Origin: Aquimarina brevivitae
GTDB lineage: Bacteria; Bacteroidota; Bacteroidia; Flavobacteriales; Flavobacteriaceae
NCBI RefSeq assembly: GCF_004216895.1
Contig: NZ_SGXE01000001.1
Span: forward strand, 558,001 to 622,000
Direction of reading: 5' to 3'
Length of the DNA: 64,000 nt
Shown here: piece after piece, positions 45,939-57,600 of the stretch
Numbering within the stretch: position 1 is the stretch's first letter
How the letters are laid out: the number at the start of each line of letters is the position of its first letter
Position numbers and translations under genes: made by a program
The notes under the pieces: model-generated
Seen by the model: the letters and a program-made list of their open reading frames with translations, nothing else
The model's database searches: none
What the model was told of the DNA's origin: nothing

Positions 45939-47099
45939 ATGCTTTTTCAACAGATTTTAGGTTTACCCCATATCAAAAGTTATCTTACCACTAGCGCAGA
46001 CCGTGGCAGAATACCGCACGCTCAACTATTTGTAGGTACAAGCGGAAGCGGTACCTTACCCATGGCTATTGCGTATGCACAGTATATATTATGTGCTAAT
46101 GAAGCCGGGGAAAATACCGGTGGCAAACAAGCCTGTAATACAAAATTTGAACATTTATCTCATCCTGACTTACATTTTGCTTATCCTGTAGCTACCAATG
46201 ATAAAGTTAAAAAGCATCCCACTTCAGACGCCTTCGCAGAGGAATGGCGCGCTTTCGTGAAAAAAAATCCATATGGAAATATCTTTGATTGGTACGTGTC
46301 GCTAGGGATTGAAAATAAACAAGGTCAGATCGGTGTAGATGAAGCCCAAGATATTGTAAAAAAGCTTTCTTTAAAAAGTTATGAAGGGGGGTATAAAATT
46401 ATGCTGATATGGATGGCTCACAAAATGAATACCTCAGCCTCTAATAAACTGTTGAAATTGATCGAAGAGCCACCAGAAAAGACCATTTTTATTCTTATTA
46501 CTGAAGAAGAAGAGCAAATTATACAGACCATTCGTTCTCGTTGTCAAGTGCTACATTTTCCACCTTTAGGGGAAGAAGTCATTCAACAAGAGCTTATGGT
46601 TACCCACGGCATACCCGAAAATGAAGCCTTAAAAATTGCGCATCAAGCGAATGGTAACTACAATAAGGCGCTGCATCTATTACATCATGATGGTGGAGAC
46701 GAACAATTTGAAGACTGGTTTATTCAGTGGGTACGCACTGCTTTTAAAGCTAAAGGAAACAAAAGCGCCATCAATGATCTTATTGTATGGAGCGAATCCA
46801 TAGCCGCTACCGGACGAGAAACCCAAAAACAATTTTTATCCTATTGTATCGATTTTTTTAGACAAGCCATGCTATTAAACTATAAAGCGGATGCTCTTGT
46901 GTTTTTAGAACCTAAAACAGCAGGGTTTCAATTGGAAAAATTTGCACCATTTGTTCACGACACCAATATCATAGCGATTATCACTGAGCTGCAAGACGCT
47001 ATGTATCATATTGAAAGAAATGGAAACGCAAAAATTATTCTAACTGATTTGTCGATAAAATTAACCCGCTTATTGCATAAAAAAAGCAATGCAACTTAA
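45939..47099 (+). CDS. holB: DNA polymerase III subunit delta'
   Basis: A 386-residue clamp-loader subunit. The N-domain has QILGLPHIKSYL and GRIPHAQLFVGTSGSG. The Walker A-like loop reads GTSGSGTLP, so the Lys of GxGK is absent, as in other delta' proteins that do not hydrolyse ATP. Two Cys (residues near 47 and 61) mark the zinc-finger region, with a reduced cysteine count. Sensor and arginine-finger-like EEPPEKTIFILIT and IRSRCQVLHFP follow. I choose ATG at 45939; an in-frame TTG six bases earlier is less likely. It overlaps the beginning of an alternative start of the next gene. Confidence 0.9.
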   Translation: MLFQQILGLPHIKSYLTTSADRGRIPHAQLFVGTSGSGTLPMAIAYAQYILCANEAGENTGGKQACNTKFEHLSHPDLHFAYPVATNDKVKKHPTSDAFAEEWRAFVKKNPYGNIFDWYVSLGIENKQGQIGVDEAQDIVKKLSLKSYEGGYKIMLIWMAHKMNTSASNKLLKLIEEPPEKTIFILITEEEEQIIQTIRSRCQVLHFPPLGEEVIQQELMVTHGIPENEALKIAHQANGNYNKALHLLHHDGGDEQFEDWFIQWVRTAFKAKGNKSAINDLIVWSESIAATGRETQKQFLSYCIDFFRQAMLLNYKADALVFLEPKTAGFQLEKFAPFVHDTNIIAIITELQDAMYHIERNGNAKIILTDLSIKLTRLLHKKSNAT

Positions 47100-47130
47100 A
47101 CTCCCTTATAAAACTCACATACACAACATC

Positions 47131-47532
47131 ATGATTGAAAACTTTACAGATAACATCGTTGCAATTACAATTCTACTTTTTGTACTTATTACCTTTTTAC
47201 AATCGGGTATTGATAAAATCAGTGATTGGAAAGGAAATATAAGCTGGTTGACCGACCATTTTGCGTCTACTTTTCTTGCAGCAATGGTACCCCTGGCCTT
47301 ATTCATCATTTTGATAACGGAGCTCATTGCAGGTTTACTGGCAATTATCGGCATTTACTATCTCTTATCTGATAATAGTACTGGAGTAGCTATCAGCGCT
47401 ATGTTTATCTCTTGTGTTACTTTATTATTGCTATTATTCGGTCAACGAATTGCAAAAGATTATCAAGGAGCGCTCACCATTACTTGTTACTTTATCGTTA
47501 CTATCTTTGGTTTATACGTACTTACGGCATAA
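47131..47532 (+). CDS. DoxX-like four-helix membrane protein
   Basis: A protein of about 133 residues with four hydrophobic helices (residues ~7-27, ~43-63, ~68-90 and ~105-132) and the FLQSGIDKISDWKGN segment near the start that resembles the DoxX family. Its role is unknown; the family is linked to membrane quinone or oxidoreductase partners. I start at ATG 47131; the longer frame to 47089 overlaps holB by 11 bases and adds a basic, non-membrane tail. It ends at a bidirectional terminator. Confidence 0.75.
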   Translation: MIENFTDNIVAITILLFVLITFLQSGIDKISDWKGNISWLTDHFASTFLAAMVPLALFIILITELIAGLLAIIGIYYLLSDNSTGVAISAMFISCVTLLLLLFGQRIAKDYQGALTITCYFIVTIFGLYVLTA

Positions 47533-47533
47533 A

Positions 47534-47558
47534 AAAAGGAGCGAAAATCGCTCCTTTT
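47534..47558. terminator. Bidirectional terminator between the DoxX-like and PorP/SprF genes
   Basis: An 11-base-pair perfect stem (AAAAGGAGCGA/TCGCTCCTTTT) with a 3-base AAA loop, right after the DoxX-like stop (47532) and before the sprF stop (47589). T-runs follow in both directions. Confidence 0.85.
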
Positions 47559-47588
47559 AGTTTAATCTTATATGTCTCTACGTATAAC

Positions 47589-48551
47589 TTAGTACGTACA
47601 TCCACATTTACTTTGTCTACACGCAAAATCAAACCCTAAGGTTATCATGTGAGAACCAGCCGCTGTAGTTGGTTGAAAAACTTCGTTCACATTAACCTGA
47701 TAGCCATAGGCCACATAAAAATTCTCCTTTTTAATACCAATCATAGGCGATACCGAAAGTGGTTTAAAATCTTGATCTACTATAGAACGCATAGATACCC
47801 CTCCCCATATATAATCTCCACGTTTTAATAGTTTACGAACTTTAAGGTTCATATCCGTTGTAGAACGTCCATCACCGGCGAAGTTTTGGTATAAAATAGA
47901 GGGTTCAATTTCCATATCACTAAACCTATGGTAGAACGTATAACCCGTATATACATAGTAATTCTGTATTACGTTAGGCTCAGTAGGGTTAAAGTCATCT
48001 AACTGCTTTTTTAACAAGTTAATCGCATTAGCACTGATAAAAAATCTTCCTAATCGATATAAAAATCCGATATCAAAGTTAGAGTTGTTTACCGATACAT
48101 TTGATAACCCTGGATTAATTGGGTTATCTGGATTACCATCATTAAAACTTTGAGCATCAATTCCAAACTGCGTAAACTTATAACTGATACCAAAGGATAA
48201 ATATTGATTACTCCATTCATCCAATGTTAAATGGTGCGCAAATGACAATTGAAACCCCTTTTGCGAGGTAAAACCATTCTCATCATTATATAAGATAGCA
48301 CCTACCCCAGAGCGATCGGATATCCTACCGTCTATCGATAAGGATTGTGTACCTGGAGAATCTTCGATGTTTACCCACTGTTCAAAGCCTACACCTCGGA
48401 TTTGCCAGCAATCACCGATCCCTGCATAAGCAGAAGAAATCAGGTATGGATTATCTGCTATGTATTGGTTTTGCACAGGATTCAAAAACTCCTGCGCTAC
48501 ACTGCTATAGCTCCCTACCAAAAGACTGATTATAATTATATACCTTTTCAT
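47589..48551 (-). CDS. PorP/SprF family T9SS-associated outer-membrane protein
   Basis: A protein of about 320 residues with a signal peptide (MKRYIIIISLLVGSYSSVAQ) and an outer-membrane beta-barrel of the PorP/SprF family. Typical features are NQYIADNPYLISSAYAGIGD, the VGAILYNDENGFTSQKGFQLSF strand, the FGIDAQSF turn, and MHTMGFDF-like ending (SHMITLGFDFACRQSKC). In F. johnsoniae SprF lies next to SprB and is needed for its secretion and attachment. Here it directly follows the giant adhesin gene with a 90-base gap. I choose ATG 48551; the in-frame ATG at 48581 adds ten residues before the signal. Confidence 0.92.
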   Translation of the reverse strand: MKRYIIIISLLVGSYSSVAQEFLNPVQNQYIADNPYLISSAYAGIGDCWQIRGVGFEQWVNIEDSPGTQSLSIDGRISDRSGVGAILYNDENGFTSQKGFQLSFAHHLTLDEWSNQYLSFGISYKFTQFGIDAQSFNDGNPDNPINPGLSNVSVNNSNFDIGFLYRLGRFFISANAINLLKKQLDDFNPTEPNVIQNYYVYTGYTFYHRFSDMEIEPSILYQNFAGDGRSTTDMNLKVRKLLKRGDYIWGGVSMRSIVDQDFKPLSVSPMIGIKKENFYVAYGYQVNVNEVFQPTTAAGSHMITLGFDFACRQSKCGCTY

Positions 48552-48641
48552 CAATTTTTTAATTTCAGACTGCTTACGCATCTATTCGCATTTCGGTTAA
48601 ATTCATTCATTTCTATCTAAACGTTTGAGACGCTATTTTAT

Positions 48642-51600
48642 TTATCTGTATAGCGTAAAGTTACCTGTGAACTTTCTATTATCAATATCGTTTAAGATCA
48701 CAGTATACCAATAGTCACCTGAAGGCAATTCCTTACCTTGATACACACCATCCCATCCTTTACTGTATCCTCTAAATTCTTTAAGAAGTCGTCCGTATCT
48801 ATCAAATACTTTTACTTCCATATTTTCAAAGAAAAATTGCGAAGGATTGTTAGGATCCTGATCTGAGGTAATTTGTCTAGGGTACCACGTACTTTCATCA
48901 TCAGGTGTTGATGGATCATCTTCTCCTGGTGTAAAGTAATTAGGAATTCTAATATTGATATACGTCAATTCTTGTGTACCTGTTACACTACATATACTTC
49001 CACTACTATCCTCTACTCTAATAATATAGTTACCTGTATCTCTTACGGTGAAGATATTACCATCCAATTCTCGTTCTACACCTTCGTCTTCGAAAGTAAC
49101 ATAGAACGTATACGGTGGTATACCTCCTGTAACTGAGATTTCATACTCATTTGGATCTTGTGGATTATTGGTCATCGTAGCTACCGGTACCGATAACGGT
49201 TGGTATGCTTCGATAAGAATTGTTCCTACCACTTCAACACAGCCGTCGATATGCTCCATAGTTCCTTCGTATTCACCTGGTACTACTTCAAACTCACCAT
49301 CAAAATTAATAGATGGGTTTGGATCTGGAGTACCGTTAATTCCTTGTAACATATACGTAATATCTGTAGTAACCGAACCATCAATCAGTTCAAAGTTTAC
49401 AAAATATCTTGGCCCTTGAGTCATCACTGGATTTTCAGGATCTGTATAATCAAATACCGGACACTCTAATCTTGGCGCTAAATCTGCACCTAGCACCACT
49501 CCGGGTGGTACATTGACAGCGATCTCAGTTCTACAACCATTAGCATCACGTACATAAATGATGGTTTGACCACCTGGTAACATATCATAGGTGAACAAGT
49601 CCTGTACAAAATCAGGATCATTATTCGTAATGTTTGTAGAATATGGTGGAGTACCTCCTGTTACGGTTATCGTAACAGATCCGTCCATATCACCGGCACA
49701 CGTCTCTGGAGAAACCTGACCATCAATAGCTACTTGTAATTCATCAGGCTCACCAATTACGATGTCATAAACCTGACCACATCCATTAGCATCTTGAGAG
49801 AACACCTGGTACGTACCTGGAGTTAACTCCGTAAATGTATGCTGATTAGGAACGTTATCCGATGCATCGTTAAAGAATCTTCCTGGATCTGTACTAATCG
49901 CAAATGAATATGGTGGTGTTCCTCCTTGTGCAAACACAATGATAGAACCATTATCCTCACCAAAACAAATTACGTCATTAACTTGTGGGTCAATTCGTTC
50001 AAATAATGGCGGATTAACGATGGTAAAGTTTCTGGTAGCAGAACATCCTCTATCCGACTCCACAAGATAAGTATAGTCACCTGGTGGAAGATCCGTAAAC
50101 TGACTCTCTGACTGGAATAAACCAGCACCTGGGAATACCTGACCTGTTGTATTGTTCGTTAATTGGAATCTGTAATCTCCAATACCTCCTGTAATGTCCG
50201 CAATATCAACAATACCTGAAGCTTCATCAGTACAGTTTACATTAGCTGCTGATAGATCCAATTCGAACGTTATGTCATCAATTGGTATTACTGGTACTAC
50301 CGTACTTAATTGCGATCTACATCCATTAACATCTACCACATAGAACTGATATTGACCAGCTGGTAGATTGATAAAGGTGTAGGTCGAAGCATTAGTAGTT
50401 ACCACAGTTTCTACTGGATTATTATTATCTGTTACATTAACCAATACGTGATCTCTGATTGGGAAATCACCATTACCTGAAACTGTAACATCAATGGTAT
50501 TGATGGCACAAGTTACCAAGGTAACATTGTCTATGTTCACTGTAACCTCATTTGGTTCGTTGATTGTGGCCACTGCAGTTGTGGTACATCCAAAGGTGTC
50601 ATAAACAGTAATGGTATAATCATTAGCCGTTAAGAAATTAAACACATTAGAGGTCTGCTCACCACTTTCTGTTCCGCCTAGTGGCGTAATGGTATACACA
50701 AACGGACCGTCAGTACCTGTTGCATTTACCGTAATACTTCCATCTGCCGCTCCAAAACAACTGATGTCTGTCGTGGTTAATGTTGCTGCAACGTCATCCG
50801 CAGGAGGATTGATGGTAAAGGTTTCGGTATCTGTACACGTAAAGGTACCTAAGTCATCGATTACTGTTACCTCATAAGTATCTGCTGTCAACCCTTCAAA
50901 CAATCCAGTTGTGTTGGTTGCTATAATTGTTGCCGGAGCACTTGCTCTTGCTAACTGGTATGTTACCGTACCTCTAGCACCCGTAACACTTGCCTGGAAT
51001 GCACCATTAGCTGCAGGATTACAGAACTCTGTATCGTTAATAGGCGTAATCGTAAGATCTACTGGAATCGCAGGACCATCTATAGTTACTACGTTTGACG
51101 TAGTAATACAGAATGGCGTATTCGTCTCCTCAATCTGTACGATATAGTTTCCTGTTGTTGCCGTAAATGGTAGTACAATCGTATATGGATCACTAGTTGC
51201 GGTATCCGAACCAGTGGCCGTAGCAATTGGATTACCATTGATATCCGTAGCCTCTAGGCCAGTCGCTGTATCGATTACCGTATAATCAAAGTCACCTGTA
51301 TATCCCGTAATGGTAATACGTATCGTACCATCACCATCCTGATAACAAGACTCTGGTGTTTCCTGTACTGCAACCACATCAATAAGGTTAAACTCAGCAA
51401 TTTCATGTGTTACTCTAATCGAACAACCCGTAGTAAGGTCTGTAATCTCAAAAATGTACACCCCAACACCTGGTAAGGTAAACTGAGCTCCTGTTTCTGT
51501 CTGTGCGGTGGCTCCATCATCATTAGTTCCAAATGGTACACCTGAAACGATAAGACCGGTTCCTGTAATTTCTTCGAAATCATAGTTACCACCGGCACCA

Positions 51601-54600
51601 CCTTCAATACGTACGGTTACATCTTCTCCTGCAGGACAGGTAATAGGCGTATCTACCGTTACCGTAGGATTGGTCATCACTGGGAATGGACTAACTGTTT
51701 CTATTAAAGAAACAGGACTTGTTGTACATCCATTAAAATCGGTAACATTAATTGTATAGTTACCCGCCTGGTCCGCTAAGATTTCATATTGAACACCTGG
51801 TGTACCTCCATCTGCATCTACCACATCAATTGCAGTTACGGTATCGCCTGAAGGTGTAGTATAGGTAACCGTATAAGGCGCTCTTCCATCTTGTATAGTC
51901 ACCGTAATTATCGGGAATATCTCACTGTTATCCGCAGCACAACCGTAGGCACTTTGGGTAGCGGTAGCAACCACCTGTGTTGCATTTGGCACATTAATTA
52001 AAGTTGTTCCATCACATAAACGATCCGAAGTAACTAAGACCACATAATCACCTGTTGGTAATCCTGTAAATACAGGGTTATCAATTTGTGATCCGCCTAC
52101 TTGAGCTCCTGGTACACCACCACCGGTGTCCACAAAGATCTCATAGGTATAGGGTCCATCATCATCCGTTGTAGGATCGATAGCCACAGTTACTGTTCCA
52201 TCCGTAGCACCAATACAAGATACTGCCGTTGAAGTAGCCGTAATAATCGGATCTACTGGTACTGGTAATTGTGGAACATCAACCGTTACACTACAAGGTG
52301 TACTGGTTGAAACTCCAGGAATATTTGTATCCGTTACGGTTACTGTATACGTCCCTGCCGATATACCTGTAAAGATATTACCACCTGCACCTGATTGAGT
52401 GATATTCACTGCTGCACCTCCACTATCCGTACCATTTAATACAAAGGTAAAGTTACCCGGATTGGTACTAAAGTCAGATCCACCAGTAACAGTAACCGTT
52501 ACTGTACCATCAAAATCTCTACACGTAGGATCAGCAGAATAATCTGCAGTGGCAATCAACTCAGGTAATATGGTAATGGATTCCATATTCGTCGGACAAC
52601 CATTTTCATCATAAGCCGTTACAGTGTACGTACCAGGCGTTGACACTGTAAATATGTGAGATATCAATCCGTTATTCGCATCAACAATACTTCCTGTACC
52701 TAATTGGAAACGTAAGGCACCTGTACCCGGAGGCGAAGCTACATTACTGGTTCCTGTTGCTGTAATAGCATAACTACCATTATGGGTACATACATCGTCT
52801 ACCGTTAATGGGTCTAAAGTAGGATCTTCAGTTAAGAATACCGTTTCAGTTAATGATGCTGGAGTTGAAGAACAACCATTCGCATCAGTTACAGTTATTT
52901 CATATTGAGTACCTGCAATCGTACCTGGTAAATCAAATTCACCTGTAGAATTAGTTACCGTTAAGGTACCACCAAATGGTACATCTGTAGCCGTATAAGT
53001 ATACGGTGAAGTTCCTCCATCGGCATCTACTACCACCACACCATCAGCTGTACAATAGCCATTATCGTTAGATACTAATGCTAAGGTTAATTGCTCTGGT
53101 TGGGCAATAAACACCGTATTCGTTACATCATTACAGGTAGATACAGGGTCAGTAACTGTCACCTGTATATTTCCACTTTCTAATCCAGTAATCGTTAATG
53201 GTCCCGAGGCTGTATTTCCTGATCCAGTAACGGTATTACCGGTTGTAGTATTCGTTGCTACATAATCGTAAGCTCCTGTATGCCCTGTAACCGTAAGTTC
53301 AATAGAACCGGTTGCATCACCAAAACACGCAATCGGAGGCGCTACTACTGCAATAGTACCATCAATAGTATCGTATGGTAATACCTCGTATGGTGAAGTC
53401 AATATAGAACAACCCGTAGCTTGATCCGTAACTCTAAACTGATACGTACCTACTCCTGGTAATAAGAACGATCCACTAGTAGTAGTTGCTCCACCTGAAG
53501 CTACACCAATTTGAGAAAGACCAGATCCGTTGATTTCTACAAAGTCATAAGGCCCTGATCCGCCAGTTACGGTTACCGTAACTTCTTCTGTATTGGTAGC
53601 ACAGTCGATTGGCGTTACCTGATTAACCACAGCATCCGTCATAATCGGGAATGCCGGAATATTTATAATTCCAATATTGTTACTACAGTTATTACTGTCA
53701 TAGATTGTGAAATCATAGTTGCCTGCTTCATCTGCTAATATCTGAATCCCTGCAGTACCTGTATCGATATCCAAGCTACCTGGTGTAGCCGGACCTGAAA
53801 CATTACCTGATGGGTCGGTATAAGATATTCTGTATGGTGTTCCTGAACCACCTGCAAAATTATCCACAGTAATTACCGGGAAGTTCTCCGCAGCTCCTGA
53901 ACAGCTATAGGCTGTTGCAGATAGCGTGGCAATTGGATCTGTAGGATTAATCAAGGTCACTGCTTCTGAATCCACACAACCTAAACTAGATGAAACAACC
54001 ACCAAATACTCTCCTGCTGTTGGATATGGCGCACCCAAAGCATCAAATGACAAGCCTGTAAATAATGGATTTCCAACTTGAGAGGTAATTAATGCTCCTT
54101 GAGTACCTCCGTTATTTTCATATAATTCATATGTATATGGACCATCTAAATCCGTACCGCTTTGAATACTTACTAAAATTGAACCATCACTTGACCCTAT
54201 ACAAGATATCTCTTCTACAGTAGTGCTTATGATTGGATCCACCAGTGGAGCCCTTGAAACTGCATCTGCAGCAGAACAAGTAGAAACGGCATCCGTAACT
54301 CTAACTTCATAGTTACCCGTAGGCACTGGATTAAAGGTATAGGTCCCCGGTGCGGTAAACACAGGTACTAATCCTGTATCAGCACCAGCATCTGTATCAA
54401 ATAAAATGACAGTCCAGTTACCTGCGGTTGCAGAACCTCCTGAAACTGTTGCTTCCACAGTACCCGAATTACTATTTGTACAGGTAGGATCTACCGTAAA
54501 GTTAGCGTCTACGATTAATTCTGGATAAATCACAACTGCATCAACATCTGTACATCCATTAGCATCTCTAACGGTAATAGTATATTGATCTACACTTGGT

Positions 54601-57600
54601 CCTGAAACCGTATATGTATACTCATATTGGTTTGGTCCAACAAGCGTACCATTAACAAATACAGGAGCATCTGCTGTACCCGTATCTCCGTCATCGATAC
54701 CAAATTGTAATTGGCTCTGACCTGTTGCCGTAACGGTAAATTCAAAGGCACCATCAAATACACACGGATCTACTACCGCTGATATGTTATCAATAGTAGG
54801 ATCTGGTGTTACCTGCGCCACTAAATCAATTGGGCCTAATACACATCCATTAGCATCAGTAACATATAAGTCCCAGTTTAAATTCACATTTTGGTCTAAA
54901 GTAACCACATTACTTGAACCATAAGTGCCTGGATTTGGTAAGCCATCTTCCACCACTAAATAACCATATGGTGTTGTACCACCTGATAAGGTAACTACGC
55001 CTTGTGATAAGGCATTACAATTACCTGGTGTAATCGCTGTGTCAACATATGTTAATGGTGTTGGTGACTCTACAATCGTAAATTCTACCGCCGCATTACA
55101 CGGATCTGCTACACCTCCATCAGTTTCTTCAACCCTGAATAAGTATGTTCCTGGTCCAAAATCTGAAACATTTCCTGTAGCTGTACCACCTGAAGCAACC
55201 GTATCAGGGTTCCCAGGAGTAAACGTGTAACTACCTGTAATAGGTGTATTCAAATCATCGGTTCTATATATGCTATAGGTTAATTCCGTTCCTTGGTATC
55301 CAGTAATGGTATAATCAATGGATCCATCAGCATTACCTACACATGTTACCGGATTTTCCACCAGTGCAATATTTATTGTTGAAGGACTTGAAGGTGGCGT
55401 GAGTGTTTGAATGTCTGTACAATTAGTAGACAAATCAATTACCTCAAAAGTAAACTCTGTGTCAAACGGTAAATTAGGAAATTGATGATTTCTTTCATTC
55501 GGTGTCCCTGAAGAAACTGGTAATCCGTTCAACGGTACAAAAACTCCCGAAGGATACTCTCTAATTTCAAATGGTCCAGCACCACCCGTTACTTGAATAT
55601 TCGCTTCTACCCCGTCTGCACAAACTCCAGCTGTGGCAACAGATGCGTTAATAGTAAATATTGGTTCTGTTGAAATAGAATAAGGGAAGTCATATGTACA
55701 TCCATTGCTATCGATAACTCTAAAGATATAATCACCAAATATTAAATCGCCAAAAGTAACATCAGAACCTGATGGCACACCTAATACAGGATTAGATGGC
55801 GTTGCTGTGGCTACTAAACTTAAATCTGCAGCATTTAATAAACTAACATCATACGGTGGTACTCCACCTGTTATATTTTCTAATTCGATAGAACCTGGTG
55901 TTGTTCCTGCACCACTACAGGTTATATCTGTTACTATTGAGTTTCCAATAACTACTGCTGGAGCTGATAAGGTTACCGTAAAGGTATCCGTACACCCTTT
56001 AGCATCTCTAACGGTGTAATTGTAAGTACCTTCTGGTAATCCGCCATAGGTTGTTTGATTGCTAAATCCTAAACCGTTGAAATCAATTTCATAAGGTGCA
56101 GTACCTACTGTAGTATCTACCGTAATGGTTACTGAACCATCGGAATCTCCATTACACGTTGGATTGATAAAGGTTTCTGTAGCCACGGGGTTCGGTGCAG
56201 GCGTAACTGTAATCACAGAAGAGGTTGCCTGACAACCTTCGCTATCCGTAACTCTAAACTGATACGTACCTGCAGTAGTTGTAGTATATGGGAATCCACC
56301 GCCATAAGCTACAAATCCACCACCGTTTACATTGACTTCAAAAGTATTTCCTCCATTACCACCTGTTGTGGTTACTTGGATCTGAGCACCTGGTGATGCA
56401 GAACAATCCAAATCTTTCAACAAGCTGGCTGCAATAGTAATTTGAGGTTGTATGGTTTCATTAATTGTCACCTCACAACCATTAGCATCTGTAATGACAA
56501 TTGCATAATTACCCGGTGTTAATCCACCCACGGTAAAGGTTGTTCCTGCCACCGCAACATCCGAGCCTCCATTTACCGAATAGGTATATGGTGCTGTACC
56601 TGTGTTAATTGTAATATCTAAACTAGCCTGATTGGTTGGGTCATAACAACGATCAGAAGTAGCTTCTACTGTTGCGGTTACTGGAGTTGGTACGGTTACT
56701 GTTACTGGAGCCGTTGTAACTGTACAACCCTCGGCATCAGTAACAACAACCTCATAGGTATCTGCAGTTCCTACGCTAAATACATTACTTGCTTGTGGTC
56801 CAGCAACTGATGCCGGCACACTATTGAATAATTCGTACTGATAACCTCCGTTACCCCCTGATACGGTAACCGTAATGGTCGCATTCTGCACACAGGTCAA
56901 TGGAGCAGTAATAGCTGCAGTAGCGGTAAGCACCGCTGGATCGGTTAAGGTAATCGTGGTTGTGTCTGTACATAAGGTCGTTTCATCAGTAACCTCCACG
57001 GTATATACACCCGCTGGTAAACCACCGGTGTTAATCGTTGCTGTTGTTTGACCTGTAGCTGTAAATGGCCCTACTGCACCTCCGCCTTCTGTAATCTGGT
57101 AGGCATAGGTTGTAGCGGTTAAATCAATACCGGATACGGTAAATGAAATTTCACCATCAGCCGCTCCGTTACACGAAGGGTCTGAGACTACACTTCCGTT
57201 GACGGCAATAAAGTCAATCTCTGGTACGGTAAACGTTTCAGTATACGTACAACCATCGGTATCCGTTCTTGCTAAGAAGGTATACGTAGTTCCTGAAGTA
57301 AGACCAGTAAACACATTTGATGTTTGAGGACCTACTGTTATTGGTGCAATAATTTCATATTGTACATTACTTGTTCCGTCTAAGGTTGGTGTCAAGGTAA
57401 CATCAGCGGTTAAGCCAGGACACTGTACTTGTGTAGCTGCAAACGCTAAGTCGGTCACCTGTACTAATGGATCTATAGTCAATTGTCCTAAGTTCACTGG
57501 ACACGAAATGGTGTTGGCGTCTCTTATATAAAGCGTATAGGTACCATCTGTCAAACCAGGGAATATAGGTGTTGCTTGCCAGTTTACTCCATCAATACTA

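Noticed and set aside
47089..47130. DoxX-like protein starting at 47089 inside the end of holB
   Set aside because: The added 14 residues are polar and overlap holB. The ATG at 47131 gives a normal membrane-protein start.
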